Counted from the stretch's first letter, positions 35,675 through 44,915 are shown. The stretch: 64,000 nucleotides of DNA from Micromonospora peucetia (GCF_900091625.1 NZ_FMIC01000002.1:6572001-6636000); one strand, 5' to 3'. Made by a program: numbers and translations. Notes: a model not told the origin generated them from the letters alone.

Positions 35675-36892
35675 GTGGGACAGTGGTTCGTGAACTGGTC
35701 CGGCAGCCTCTCCTTTTCGCCGGACGAGTGCGCCGAACCCGCCGACGAGGATGAGGTTCGCGCCCTGGTGCACCGCGCCCGGGAGTCCGGTAGGAAAATC
35801 CGGCCGGTCGGCTCCGGCCACTCGTCCAGTCCGCTGGTGCGTACGGATGGGATACTGCTCAGCCTGGACCGCCTTGCCGGGGTGATCTCCGACGACGGGC
35901 GCCGCGCCAGCGCCTGGGCTGGCACCAAGCTGAGGACGTTGGGCGAAGGGCTCTTCGACGCGGGTCTGGCCATGGACAACCTTGGCGACGTCGACTACCA
36001 GTCCGTCGCCGGGGCCACCGCTACCGGCACTCATGGCACCGGGCTCGGCTTCGGCAACCTCAGCACGCAGCTCACCGCCGTGCGCCTGGTCACCGGCACC
36101 GGCGAGACGCTGGACATCGCCGCGGACCGCGACCCGGAGCTCTTGCCGGCAGCGCGGCTGTCCCTCGGCGCTCTCGGCGTCATCACCCGGGTCACCCTCG
36201 ACGTGCAGCCCCGCTACGAGCTGCACCGCCGGTCGTGGTGCGCGCATGTCGACTGGACCCTGGACCATCTGGCCGAGCTCCAGCACACCAATCGCAACAT
36301 GGACTTCTACTGGTACCCACGCAGCGACCAGACGCAGGTCCGGGTGATGAACCGGGTCGACGAAACCCAGGACCAGCCAGCCTGGCCGGACTCCCGGGTT
36401 GCCGGCTCCCCTCCGACACACACGCCCCGACAGATCCAGGTCGGCCCGACCCACCGCACCATTCCTCAGCACCGTGAGCTGCGCTTCGAGGAAATCGAGT
36501 ACATGCTGCCCTCGGAGGCGTTTGCGGCGTGCTTCGCCGAGGTCCGGCGGCGGATCCGGGACCGCCACCGCCAGGTGGTCGGCTGGCGGGTGCTGGTACG
36601 CACCATCGCCCCCGACGACATCTGGCTCAGCAACGCGTACGGCCGGCCCACCACCACCATCGCCTGTCTGCAGAACACCTCGCTGCCATACGAGGAGTAC
36701 TTCCAGGACATGGAGGCGGTCTTCCGGCAGTACGGCGGCCGGCCACACTGGGGCAAGAAGCACTGGCTGACCGCCCGGGACCTGCGCCCGCTCTACCCTC
36801 GCTGGGACGACTTCCAAGCCGTGCGGCGCCGCCTCGACCCCGACGGGGTGTTCCTCAGCCCCGACCTGTCCCGACTGCTCGAGGAGGCGTGA
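35675..36892 (+). CDS. D-arabinono-1,4-lactone oxidase-type FAD enzyme
   Basis: A 405-residue oxidase. The FAD-binding type-4 domain is at residues 15-180 (KIRPVGSGHSSSPLVRTDG, GDVDYQSVAGATATGTHGTG) and the ALO domain follows (HWGKKHWLTARDLRPLYPRWD near the C-terminus). It oxidises an aldonolactone with O2, giving an ascorbate-like product and H2O2. GTG 35675 (VGQWFVNWSGS) matches the family start; the frame is open upstream only through promoter DNA shared with the divergent LLM gene. The region DSRVAGSPPTHTPRQIQVG is unlike the family and may hide two compensating indels. Its TGA overlaps the next ATG by one base. Confidence 0.87.
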   Translation: MGQWFVNWSGSLSFSPDECAEPADEDEVRALVHRARESGRKIRPVGSGHSSSPLVRTDGILLSLDRLAGVISDDGRRASAWAGTKLRTLGEGLFDAGLAMDNLGDVDYQSVAGATATGTHGTGLGFGNLSTQLTAVRLVTGTGETLDIAADRDPELLPAARLSLGALGVITRVTLDVQPRYELHRRSWCAHVDWTLDHLAELQHTNRNMDFYWYPRSDQTQVRVMNRVDETQDQPAWPDSRVAGSPPTHTPRQIQVGPTHRTIPQHRELRFEEIEYMLPSEAFAACFAEVRRRIRDRHRQVVGWRVLVRTIAPDDIWLSNAYGRPTTTIACLQNTSLPYEEYFQDMEAVFRQYGGRPHWGKKHWLTARDLRPLYPRWDDFQAVRRRLDPDGVFLSPDLSRLLEEA

Positions 36893-37266
36893 TGCCCGAA
36901 CTCGGCGCCCACACCTGGGTGGTTCCGGGGGGACAGGTCCCGTTTCCGGCGCACGGGCCGGAACCAGAGTTCACCGGCTTCGACCAGCTTTGCGTGCTCA
37001 ACGCGACCGACCGCGAGGCCGAGGTCAGCCTCGACATCTACTACGAGGACGCCGAGCCGGTCGGGCCGTACCGGATGCTGGTAAAGGCTCGCCGGATACG
37101 GCACATCCGGATCAACGACCTCATCGACCCGGAGGCGATCCAGTTGGACCGACCGTACGGCTGCCTGCTGCGCTCCCCGGTTCCCGTGGTCGTGCAGTTC
37201 CTGCGCCAGGATACCCGCCTGCCGGGGACGTTGGCGTTGACCGGCACCATGGCCCACCCGGTCTGA
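36892..37266 (+). CDS. Sensory-rhodopsin-transducer-like protein
   Basis: A 124-residue beta-rich protein of the Anabaena sensory rhodopsin transducer family: GAHTWVVPGGQVPFPAHGPE, EVSLDIYYEDAEPVGPY, RIRHIRINDLIDPE and VVVQFLRQDTR. In cyanobacteria the transducer is a soluble tetramer that binds a microbial rhodopsin and possibly sugars or DNA. No rhodopsin gene is in the window. Here it is translationally coupled to the lactone oxidase (one-base overlap), as in the decayed copy at 28461, so it may have a carbohydrate-related role (inference). Confidence 0.87.
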   Translation: MPELGAHTWVVPGGQVPFPAHGPEPEFTGFDQLCVLNATDREAEVSLDIYYEDAEPVGPYRMLVKARRIRHIRINDLIDPEAIQLDRPYGCLLRSPVPVVVQFLRQDTRLPGTLALTGTMAHPV

Positions 37267-37307
37267 GATTCGACGGTCGAGGCATGGCATGGCGCGGACA
37301 CCCCCGA

Positions 37308-38432
37308 CTACCCGGCGGCGGCCCGGCTGACCATTCGCCGAGCCTCGTTCCGGGGCAACCCGGTGGCACGGAGCAGGTCGTTGGCAACGGTACGCAGCTG
37401 CGACACGACAATGACGCCAGAGAATCCGATGTCCTGCCGGCATGCCTCGCCGGCTTCCCGCACCGCCTGCAACACTCGCTCGCGCGCCCGCACGGGGTCG
37501 TGGGCGGCCAGGAACTCGCGGTGCAGCATCCGGACGGCTTCACCGAGGCACTCAACGGCGGCGGGCAGGCCGGCCGGGACCGGTTCCTTGTCGCGCAGGG
37601 TCGTGCCGATGCGGCGCACCAGGGATCGGCTGTTGCGGTAGGCCCGGTCCATGTGGTCGACAGCCCGCCCGTACGCGGCCAGCGTCTCGCGCCGGCGCCA
37701 GCGCACCGGGGAGAGCCGCACCACCTCCTCGGCGGCGGTCACCGCCTCCCTGAGCCGCTCCAGCTGCGGCTCCGCGGCGCGCATCCGGTCCAGGATCTCC
37801 TCCGCGGCGCGGGCGTCGGCGCCGGCCAGCGCCTCCGCTGAGGCGGTCATCTCCCGGGCGAAGGCGTTCAGTGTCGGGTCCGCGACCCGGCGAACAGTAC
37901 GCATCGGGTTGAGCGGAACGAGCACCAGCACCACCAGCAGGCCGATCGCTCCCCCAACCGTCGCGTTGACGGTCCGGGACCATTCCAAGTTGGGTGAAGT
38001 GGGGGTAACGGTGGCGACCAGCACCGCAGTACCCCCGGCCTGAGTCATCAGCGCACCAGTTCCCCGGGCCGCCGCGGCCGCCGCCGCCGCCACGAAGACG
38101 ATGACGCCGGTCTGCCACGGACCAGTGCCCACGGTTTCGACCAGCAGGTCGCCCACGAAGATGCCGAGTAACACCCCACCGACCAACTCGACGGTGCGCC
38201 GGGCGCGGTTGCCTAGGGCCGCAGCGATCACACCAACCGCTGCCGCCGGAGCAAAGGTCGGATCCTGGTTGCCCAGCAACTCCCGGGCCGTCAACCAGGA
38301 CAGGGTGGCGGCCAACCCGGCCTGCACCGCCACGATGAGGTACGTCTCCAGACGACGACGACTCCTGCGACCGGCGTACAGCAGTCGGCCACGCAGTATT
38401 GCCGGCCTCCGTGCCTCCGCCGCGAACCGCAT
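37308..38432 (-). CDS. FUSC / aromatic acid exporter family membrane protein, second copy
   Basis: A 374-residue paralogue of the protein at 28871, with the same hydrophobic N-terminal half (TYLIVAVQAGLAATLSWLTA, AVGVIAAALGNRARRTVEL) and charged C-terminal half ending RNEARRMVSRAAAG. ATG 38432 (MRFAAEARRPAIL) is chosen. Here the gene converges on the transducer gene, while in the other locus it follows it in the same direction, so one of the two blocks has an inversion. Role: probable export of aromatic acids or similar anions. Confidence 0.82.
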   Translation of the reverse strand: MRFAAEARRPAILRGRLLYAGRRSRRRLETYLIVAVQAGLAATLSWLTARELLGNQDPTFAPAAAVGVIAAALGNRARRTVELVGGVLLGIFVGDLLVETVGTGPWQTGVIVFVAAAAAAAARGTGALMTQAGGTAVLVATVTPTSPNLEWSRTVNATVGGAIGLLVVLVLVPLNPMRTVRRVADPTLNAFAREMTASAEALAGADARAAEEILDRMRAAEPQLERLREAVTAAEEVVRLSPVRWRRRETLAAYGRAVDHMDRAYRNSRSLVRRIGTTLRDKEPVPAGLPAAVECLGEAVRMLHREFLAAHDPVRARERVLQAVREAGEACRQDIGFSGVIVVSQLRTVANDLLRATGLPRNEARRMVSRAAAG

Positions 38433-38639
38433 GGCCGGGCATACCCGGTTCGGGCAGTCGCCGAACCTCGCCGCCGCAGCGGACGGGGCGGGGTGCCGGT
38501 GAGCGCAGCACCCACCCGAGCGCTGGCGATCGATGCCCAAGGAGGTCGGCGGGCAGTCCCCGCTTCCTTCCGATGCTCACGCTGAGCGACGGTAGAGTCG
38601 GTCGGGCACCGGATTGCGGCAGAAGCAAATGCTGATCTT

Positions 38640-39089
38640 GGCGTTATGGCACGGCGCCCGGCCGTTGTCGGTGGGCGCCCGCCACACCCTGCAAGCGTGG
38701 AACCATGACTCGGACACCCCCAGGGCACGGCAGGCCACCGCGTGCGGCACGGAATGCTCGGTCCTCTGGGAAGCGATGAAGGCGGCCACGCTCACCGGCC
38801 CGTCGCTTCCTTGACCCACAGGACCACGGATCGCTTGAGGACATCACGCTCCATCGCCAACTCGGCGTTCTCCCGCCGCAGCCGGGCCGGCTCCGCCCGC
38901 TCATCCTCGGCCAACTGTCCGGCAGCGGCCTCACCGCGCGTCTCACGGTCCCTCTTCACCCATTCGCCAGAGTCCCACTGTTGATCCCCAGGTCACGGGC
39001 GACCTGAGCGATTACTTGCCCGTCTCCCGCACGATACGCACCGCGCCCGCCCGGAACTCCGGATCGAACTGCCGTCTCGTCTCAGCCAT
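38640..39089 (-). pseudogene. IS3-family element remnant (orfA and start of orfB)
   Basis: Reading leftwards from 39089: an OrfA-type start MAETRRQFDPEFRAGAVRIV, then after small deletions [35 protein letters not shown] (leucine-zipper region), then the OrfB start VAAFIASQRTEHSVPHAVACRALG. Frameshifts occur near 39015 and 38965. The catalytic DDE half is missing beyond about 38640. Distinct in sequence from the complete IS3 element at 39656. Confidence 0.82.
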
Positions 39090-39092
39090 GAA

Positions 39093-39652
39093 CCTCTATC
39101 CCTCAAGCTCCGGCTTCCACGCTACGAGGGGAAGGGCAACGCACCCGACCAGCAATTATCGGCGGATGAACCGCAACGTCCGGCACCGGCCCGGTTGCGG
39201 CTGGTGCGGACAACCCGACCAACGCAGGCACTATCCCCGAGACGTCCGCTCATCGGCTGAGCCGTGCACGCCAACTGGCGACGCGCGAACTCTCACATAG
39301 CAGCCTGGCCGAAGCGCTCTATCTCCAGCGGTTCGCGTCGTTGAGGGTACAAACCCCGCCCGGGCTCTTCTTCGTTTTCTCCATCTGGATGCCTCTCCCC
39401 GAAGGCCGAGACGACGTTCAGCGCTCCGGCAGGACGCAACCCTGCACGTCAACCGCAACCACCACCTGACGCAACCGAGCCAGGGAACGCTAATGAATGA
39501 GGTGGGTTCGCATCTGGCCCAGCTGGTCCGATCATCGCCCGCCCGGAGACCGGGCGCAGCGCGGCGTACGCCGCCGTAGCGGGCATTACCTTGCGATCCT
39601 CGCCTGGTCCGGAGATTAGGCGCAGCTGGTGGGCGAACCAGTCGACGTGGTC
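39093..39652. other. Non-coding stretch, no supported gene
   Basis: About 560 bp between two IS3-type elements. Short frames have no motif. It is probably leftover flanking DNA of the insertions. Confidence 0.55.
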
Positions 39653-39701
39653 CTGTGGGCTTGACCCGTTTCGACGGACAGGGTCAATGTGTTGATCTTA
39701 G

Positions 39702-40598
39702 TCAGGCTGCCTGGACGGCTGGTTGCAGGTGCGGGCCGGTGGCTTCGAAGGCGGCGGGGCTGAGGTAGCCCAGGGTCGAGTGCCGGCGGCGGGTGTTGTA
39801 CCACCCTTCGATGTACTCGAATATGGCTTGGTGGGCGGCTTGATGGGTGGGCCATGGCTGGCGGTGCAGCAGTTCTGTCTTGATGGTGGAGAAGAACGAT
39901 TCGGCGACCGCGTTGTCCCAGCACTGCCCGCGCCGTCCGACGGACAGGCGGATGCCGTGACGTTGCGCGAGGCGGGCGTGCTGGGCGCTGCTGTATTGGG
40001 CGCCGCGATCCGAGTGGAAGACCAGTCCAGACGTGGGTCGGCGCCGCACGAGGGCGTCGGTGAGAGCGGCGTCGATCAGGTCGGTTTTGAGGTGGTCGGC
40101 GATGGCCCAGCCGACGATGCGGCGTGAAGCCAGGTCGATAACGGTGGCCAGGTAGAGCCAGCCCTGCCAGGTGTTGATGTAGGTGATGTCCCCGCACCAG
40201 CGGGAATCGAGGGCGGCCGGATCGGTGGTGAAGTCACGCCTGACCAGGTCAGGGCGTCTGCTGGCGTTCGGGTCCGGGATCGTCGTGGCCCGCCACCGGC
40301 GAGGGCTCTTACCGGCCAGTTCAGCGGCGCGCATCAGCCGGGCGACGCGTTTACGGCCGTGCCGCATGCCGGCGTCGGCGAGGTCGGCGTGGATCCGTGG
40401 CGCCCCGTAGGTGCCCTTCGACCCCGCATGAACCTGGATGATCTTCTCGGTGAGCTGGGCATCAACGCGCCCACGGACGGACTGGACACCGGATGTGCGC
40501 TGGTAGTAGGCGGACCTGGAGACCTCGAGCAGCTCACACGCACGCTTGACGTTGTGTTTGCCGGCTCGCTCCGCCTCGATGAACGGGTGCACGTTCAC
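39702..40598 (-). CDS. IS3-family transposase OrfB (DDE integrase)
   Basis: A 298-residue protein: HTH_21-type N-terminus (SRSAYYQRTSG), then an rve core with the first Asp in SRWCGDITYINTWQGWLYLA, the second in GLVFHSDRGAQYSSAQH and Glu in WDNAVAESFFSTIKTELLH. GTG 40598 overlaps the stop of orfA (GTGA), so OrfB is made by coupling or as an OrfAB frameshift fusion. Together with OrfA it moves the element by a circle intermediate. Confidence 0.93.
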   Translation of the reverse strand: MNVHPFIEAERAGKHNVKRACELLEVSRSAYYQRTSGVQSVRGRVDAQLTEKIIQVHAGSKGTYGAPRIHADLADAGMRHGRKRVARLMRAAELAGKSPRRWRATTIPDPNASRRPDLVRRDFTTDPAALDSRWCGDITYINTWQGWLYLATVIDLASRRIVGWAIADHLKTDLIDAALTDALVRRRPTSGLVFHSDRGAQYSSAQHARLAQRHGIRLSVGRRGQCWDNAVAESFFSTIKTELLHRQPWPTHQAAHQAIFEYIEGWYNTRRRHSTLGYLSPAAFEATGPHLQPAVQAA

Positions 40599-40918
40599 CG
40601 GGTCTCCTTCGCGAAGAAAGCCGTCGCCCGCTTGAGGATGTCCACGTCCTCGCGCAACCTGCGGTTCTCCCGCCTCAACTGCGCGAGCTCGTCTCGTTCG
40701 CCGGTGGTCAGCCCGTCGGCGCGGACGCCGGTGTCGAGTTCGGCCTGCTTGACCCAGTCACGCACCGCGGTCTCGGTCAGGTCGAAATCCTGGCTGACCT
40801 GTCGAAGCGTGCGGTCACCGCGCTGGCACAACTCGACGATCTCGGCCTTGAACTCCGGCGTGAACGAACGCCGAGGCCGCGGCCGCTTCTTCCCCATGCT
40901 CTCCATGATGATGGACAT
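40595..40918 (-). CDS. IS3-family OrfA (HTH/leucine zipper)
   Basis: A 107-residue protein with the transposase_8 HTH (RSFTPEFKAEIVELCQRGDR, LRQVSQDFDLTETAVRDWVK) and a C-terminal leucine-zipper region (LAQLRRENRRLREDVDILKRA) that pairs with OrfB. The true start may be the ATG of MGKKRPRPRR slightly inside. It binds the element ends. Confidence 0.92.
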   Translation of the reverse strand: MSIIMESMGKKRPRPRRSFTPEFKAEIVELCQRGDRTLRQVSQDFDLTETAVRDWVKQAELDTGVRADGLTTGERDELAQLRRENRRLREDVDILKRATAFFAKETR

Positions 40919-41089
40919 CCTCCCGGAGACCCCAGGTCCCCTGATCTTGGATGTCCGTCAAAACGGGGCAGGCCCACTGCCAGTCGACGTTGCGATCCAT
41001 GCCCGGTTCGTGGACCCGGCGCAGTACAGCGACAGACAGCTGGGCCTCGTGCCTCTCGGACGATACGGAAGCGCTGCTCAGACAAGGTG

Positions 41090-41640
41090 TCAGTCGTCGT
41101 TGGTCGCAGTGATGCGAACAGCACCGGGATCCCCGGCGGCGTTGACGTCCACGCAGACCGAAAAGAGCCCCGTCGCCGACGGAGGTCATCGCCATCATCG
41201 CGTGGGCACCGCCGAGCTCGATGGTGGCAGCCTCGTTCTCGGAGGCCCGCACACCCGCCATGACCTGCCAGTGATGCGAGTGTGGACGGAAGTCGAAGGC
41301 GAACATGCGAGGCGGAGTCACCCCCTTGCGATCGTTGAGCGCGACGGAACGCACGTAGCCATCCCGTACCGGAAGGTTCAACCAGCCGTAGCCGTCATCT
41401 CCCGCTATACCAGTGCGCTGGGCGCCGAACTCGGCGGCGATTTCCGCCTCGTCCCTTCTGCGAACGGTGATCGCCAGAGCGCACGCCCTCCTCGCACCGC
41501 AAAGGCAGCACCCGTCGCGCCGCCTCGCGCCTGCCGCGGCCGACATCAGCTCTCCTTCGGTCGTGAGCTCGGACGCCCGGACTGCCGTGTGCTGGGACCA
41601 ACCACCTTCCCTGACCTCGGCGATCCAGCGCACCACAGCT
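41090..41640 (-). pseudogene. Decayed homologue of the broken gene at 11148-12123
   Basis: The segment AEIAAEFGAQRTGIAGDDGYGWLNLPVRDGYVRSVALNDRKG, then FAFDFRPHSHHWQVMAGVRASENEAATIELGG is nearly the same as the C-terminal half of the gene at 11148, after which the frame is lost near GDGALFGL. The N-terminal half is unrecognisable. The complete IS3 element lies about 110 bp beyond its 3' end. Confidence 0.75.
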
Positions 41641-41740
41641 GAAGCCTGTGCGTTTCGCCTCCATGGCCGGCACCGTTCCCGATCGGGAGCTTTCGCTCGA
41701 CGTTCGTGGTCGCTGCCGGCACCTCATCGCAGCACGGCTA

Positions 41741-42412
41741 TCAGGAGGAGCACGTGGTGAGCATGCTCTGCAGCGCGGATTTCTCGGACGACTGGAGCTT
41801 CAAACCCCAGCCGTACTTCACGGTGATCCACATCTTGCTGTACGTGCACCGGTAAGACGCCAACGGCGGCTGCCAGGTCGACGGATCCTGGTCACCCTTG
41901 GCCTGATTGACGTTGTCCGTCACCGCGATCAGCTGAGGACGAGACAGGTCATTGGCGAAACTTTGCCGGCGACTGGTTGTCCACGAGCTGGCGCCTGAGC
42001 GCCAGGCTTCAGCCAGGGGTATGACGTGGTCGATGTCGACATCGGAAGCGGCGTACCAGGTCGCCCCGTCATACGGGCTGTACCAGCGCCCGGACGTGGC
42101 AGCGCAGGAACTGTCCACAACGACGGACGTGCCGTCGCGCTTGAGGACCTGCTCCCGGGTGTTGCAGCTGCCGCTGACGGTGATCCAGTGCGGGAACAGA
42201 TCCCGGGAGTAGCCACTCATTGATCCCTGAGCGGCCACTGTCAGGGAGTTGAGCTGGGACTGGGCGGTCGCCTTGGACGGGATGCCAGGGGGTGCGGCCG
42301 AGGCCGGCTGGGCGTAGACGCTCGCCATCTGGACTCCGACGAGGGCAGCGATGACCGTCGAGGCGACACGCCGCCGCACAGTGGGTTGGTTGGATTGTTG
42401 AGCGACACGCAT
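41741..42412 (-). CDS. Secreted HNH-type nuclease (GmrSD/DUF1524-like)
   Basis: A 223-residue exported protein with a signal peptide (VASTVIAALVGVQMASVYA, cleavage after PASA). The nuclease-like core has SDVDIDHVIPLAEAWRSGA (DHVIPL is the His-containing beta-beta-alpha metal motif), then SFANDLSRPQLIAVTDNVNQAKGD (conserved N-x-x-K-x-x-D) and a closing YRCTYSKMW with a cysteine pair (YRC and TTCSS). Such proteins degrade extracellular DNA or act as exported nucleases. ATG 42412 follows a poor ribosome site. No partner gene is adjacent. Confidence 0.87.
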   Translation of the reverse strand: MRVAQQSNQPTVRRRVASTVIAALVGVQMASVYAQPASAAPPGIPSKATAQSQLNSLTVAAQGSMSGYSRDLFPHWITVSGSCNTREQVLKRDGTSVVVDSSCAATSGRWYSPYDGATWYAASDVDIDHVIPLAEAWRSGASSWTTSRRQSFANDLSRPQLIAVTDNVNQAKGDQDPSTWQPPLASYRCTYSKMWITVKYGWGLKLQSSEKSALQSMLTTCSS

Positions 42413-42588
42413 GGCAGGCCTCCTCAGGCGACGACAAGCAGTAGCGACCGTCTCTAGCGATCATGTCTATCGAAAGGCACCCTTGTGAAGAGGCAGAAGC
42501 GCCTTCGCGAAGATTGGACCGCTGAGGGTTCGTCCATTGCTTTCGGCCTCGGGCCGGAGCTGCGCCAGCTATGCGGTTCGGCGGTGAG

Positions 42589-44082
42589 TCAGTCGATTGA
42601 GATGTCGCCCGACAATGGCCCTCCGCCTTCTTCGACAGCCTCGCTGCCACCTACAGGAGTTGAAGGCTGAACTGCCCGTCGGGTTAGGTGACCGTTGCCG
42701 GCATGGCGCAGGTCAGGGCCAGCGAGATCGTCCGGCGCCCGGCCCGGGTTCAGGCTCTGCCGGGCCACGTCGGCTGGCCGACTCACCGCTTGCAGGCGGG
42801 GCGGTGTGGCTAGAACCCGGGCGATCATGGCGGTCGTATCGCCTTGAGCGTTCTGCCCAATTGTCTGCCACAATGCGCGGCTGAGGTCGCGCACCAAGTC
42901 GTCGTTGGTGGTTGCGGGCCGCCAGCGGGGAGCGGCGCGGTAGACCAACGAGCCGGCGGGACGGTGAAGGATGGCGTCTGCTCGGACGAACAGGTTGCAG
43001 TGCCGTACAGCGGCGCGCAGTCCTCGGTGCAGGGTGGCGGCCATGAGCCGCATCTCGCTGACGAGCCGTTCTGGGTTTCTCGCCTGCTGGTGGACGTGTT
43101 CCTGAGCGGGGAGGTTCAGCAGCGAGCGGGTCCACCGCAGCGCTTCGCTGATCTCGGCGGCGGCGTCCTGGGCGGGGCCGTTTGCGGGGGTGGCTTGTAG
43201 GTCGGCAGCGGCGATTGCCGCTTGTCGCCAGCCGCCGATCATGTCGGGATTCTTTCCGGCGGTAAGGACATGCACGGCTAGGCCCAGTTGAGTACCGATT
43301 TGCAGGTGCACGCCGGTGACCTGGTCGGGGTGGAGCCAGAGCCATGTCCGTGCGGCCCGGATTGCGGCGATCGCCGTATCGACGGTGTCGACCGCCGGCG
43401 CTGGGCGCAGGGGCGACCGGGCGGTGTCAAGCTCGCGCAGGCCCGGCTCGAATTTCGCGGCTGCTACCAGCTGCGCGGCGGCGAGGCCCAATCGGCTGTT
43501 GCTCGTCCATCTGGCTGCCTCCGCGGCCGACCGGTACGTGTGTGCCAATGGCCCGCCCCGGTTCAGCCAGGCCGGAAGCCGGCCATCGAGCCGGACCGCC
43601 TCGACAGTAAGCCGCGCGAGGTCAGCGAGTGCTCCCTGGACACCGCCTCCGGCGCGGATTGCCCTGCCCTCGGGCGTCCCGGGGCGTCGCTTGAACGGAA
43701 GGTGCCCGGCGATGATGTCGCCGATGACACCAAGGGCATCGGCAGCGCGGCGCAGGGACCGCGCCGGGCCGGCAGTGACAGCGGGCGCCGGCGCAAGGTG
43801 TTCGTCCAGCACTGCGGCGGCGCGTAGACCGACGTAGAGGCGGGTCAGGTTCTGCCCGTGCCGCCCGAGGATCAGCGTTGCAGTCGCCCTGTTGGCTTCC
43901 TCCGCTACTGGCCGGCCCCCGACCAGTAGTTCGGTGATCCTGGCCATCTGGTGATACAGGTCCGCTCGGGCATGTACCAGGGCGTTGATCTCGGCAGCGT
44001 CGGCGGCGCGGCGGCCGGTCACCGCCGAAGTTGCGGCCCGCAGCGCCCGCTGCGCCTCCTCATGCCAGAAGCCGACCGTCAT
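42589..44082 (-). CDS. Large helical protein, unknown
   Basis: A 497-residue, alanine-rich, mostly helical protein without transmembrane segments or catalytic motifs I can name. The N-terminus is MTVGFWHEEAQRALRAATSA; a middle region has ARTWLWLHPDQVTGVHLQIG and the last 60 residues are rich in Pro, Gly and Asp and probably disordered. It starts four bases inside the stop of the 140-residue gene upstream (44079-44501), so both are cotranscribed. Its general pattern suggests a scaffold or an element-borne accessory protein, but this is a guess. Confidence 0.65.
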   Translation of the reverse strand: MTVGFWHEEAQRALRAATSAVTGRRAADAAEINALVHARADLYHQMARITELLVGGRPVAEEANRATATLILGRHGQNLTRLYVGLRAAAVLDEHLAPAPAVTAGPARSLRRAADALGVIGDIIAGHLPFKRRPGTPEGRAIRAGGGVQGALADLARLTVEAVRLDGRLPAWLNRGGPLAHTYRSAAEAARWTSNSRLGLAAAQLVAAAKFEPGLRELDTARSPLRPAPAVDTVDTAIAAIRAARTWLWLHPDQVTGVHLQIGTQLGLAVHVLTAGKNPDMIGGWRQAAIAAADLQATPANGPAQDAAAEISEALRWTRSLLNLPAQEHVHQQARNPERLVSEMRLMAATLHRGLRAAVRHCNLFVRADAILHRPAGSLVYRAAPRWRPATTNDDLVRDLSRALWQTIGQNAQGDTTAMIARVLATPPRLQAVSRPADVARQSLNPGRAPDDLAGPDLRHAGNGHLTRRAVQPSTPVGGSEAVEEGGGPLSGDISID

Positions 44083-44501
44083 GCCAGGGCTGCGACCGCA
44101 CGGCGCAGTTGTTGGGCGGCGGCATCGTGGTCGAGTCGTTCAGACAGCGCACTGTCGGCGTCGAGGGCGCGATGATCGTGGTAGCGCGCGAGTTGCGAGA
44201 CGAGTTCCCTCACGGCGTCTCTGATGTGAGTGCTGGCGGTAGTGGGGACGGTTGTGTCTACGACGACGTCGTCGTAGTGGGTGTAGAACGTGCTCCGCAC
44301 GTTGAGGATCTCAAGACCGAACCGGTCCCACGCAGTGTCCTCGCCGGCTAGGTGTTTCCACGCCTCGACAGCCAGGCAGATCGCACCGGCGGCGGCAAGG
44401 TCGTCGTTGCCAGCGGCGAGTCGCGCGGTCAGCGCGCTGGTTGCCTCCACGAATTCCATATGCGCAGCATCTGTCAGCGCCCGCATCCCCGTCCACCCCA
44501 T
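44079..44501 (-). CDS. Small helical protein, unknown
   Basis: A 140-residue protein, probably a helical bundle (FVEATSALTARLAAGNDDLAAA, AVEAWKHLAGEDTAWDRFGL, RELVSQLARYHDHRAL). No family is recognised. It overlaps the large helical gene downstream by four bases and follows an excisionase-like gene by 130 bp on the same strand, making a possible three-gene unit. Confidence 0.62.
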   Translation of the reverse strand: MGWTGMRALTDAAHMEFVEATSALTARLAAGNDDLAAAGAICLAVEAWKHLAGEDTAWDRFGLEILNVRSTFYTHYDDVVVDTTVPTTASTHIRDAVRELVSQLARYHDHRALDADSALSERLDHDAAAQQLRRAVAALA

Positions 44502-44630
44502 CCTTCTGCATAGGAATTCCCATGATCAGCCATGTGCCGGCGCAGCAGGGACGGCCGACCACGATGTGATGACGCAAGTTCACCTGGTCGCGCTAGCCCC
44601 GCTCCGGATCCCTGTTTCTGTCCACGCGCT

Positions 44631-44915
44631 CTATGAGCTAGCTCGGCTCTCCTCCGCAGAAGAATGATTCGGCGTCGTTTCTCCCACCAGCAGATCCATG
44701 ATGTCAGCGACCGGCACCAGGTAGCGGAACCCGACCTTCAGAATTCGGACCGGAAACTGGTTCATCTTAGCCAACTCGTAGGCTTTTGTTCGACCGATAC
44801 CGAGGGCGGCTCCGGCCGTCACGACATTGGTCACGACGCCAAGAGACCGGATGCGCTCTACAGTCCACTCGGCGACGGGCCTCTTGCTTTTGTCTTGTGG
44901 ATGCTGTTCTTTCAT
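44631..44915 (-). CDS. Excisionase-type helix-turn-helix protein
   Basis: A 94-residue protein with the HTH_17 fold: VVTAGAALGIGRTKAYELAKMNQ, then VRILKVGFRYLVPVADIMDLL. The core resembles the protein at 12435. It could be an excision factor of an element or the regulator of the two genes that follow it. No integrase is adjacent. ATG 44915. Confidence 0.8.
   Translation of the reverse strand: MKEQHPQDKSKRPVAEWTVERIRSLGVVTNVVTAGAALGIGRTKAYELAKMNQFPVRILKVGFRYLVPVADIMDLLVGETTPNHSSAEESRASS

Larger units (their letters stand above)
39656..40976. mobile_element. Complete IS3-family insertion sequence (1321 bp)
   Basis: Ends TGGGCTTGACCCGTTTCGAC at 39656-39680 and its 25-bp inverted partner at 40952-40976 (22 of 25 bases agree). 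A 3-bp duplication CTG flanks it (39653-39655 and 40977-40979). Two overlapping genes orfA and orfB are intact on the minus strand. It is likely active or recently active. Confidence 0.92.
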
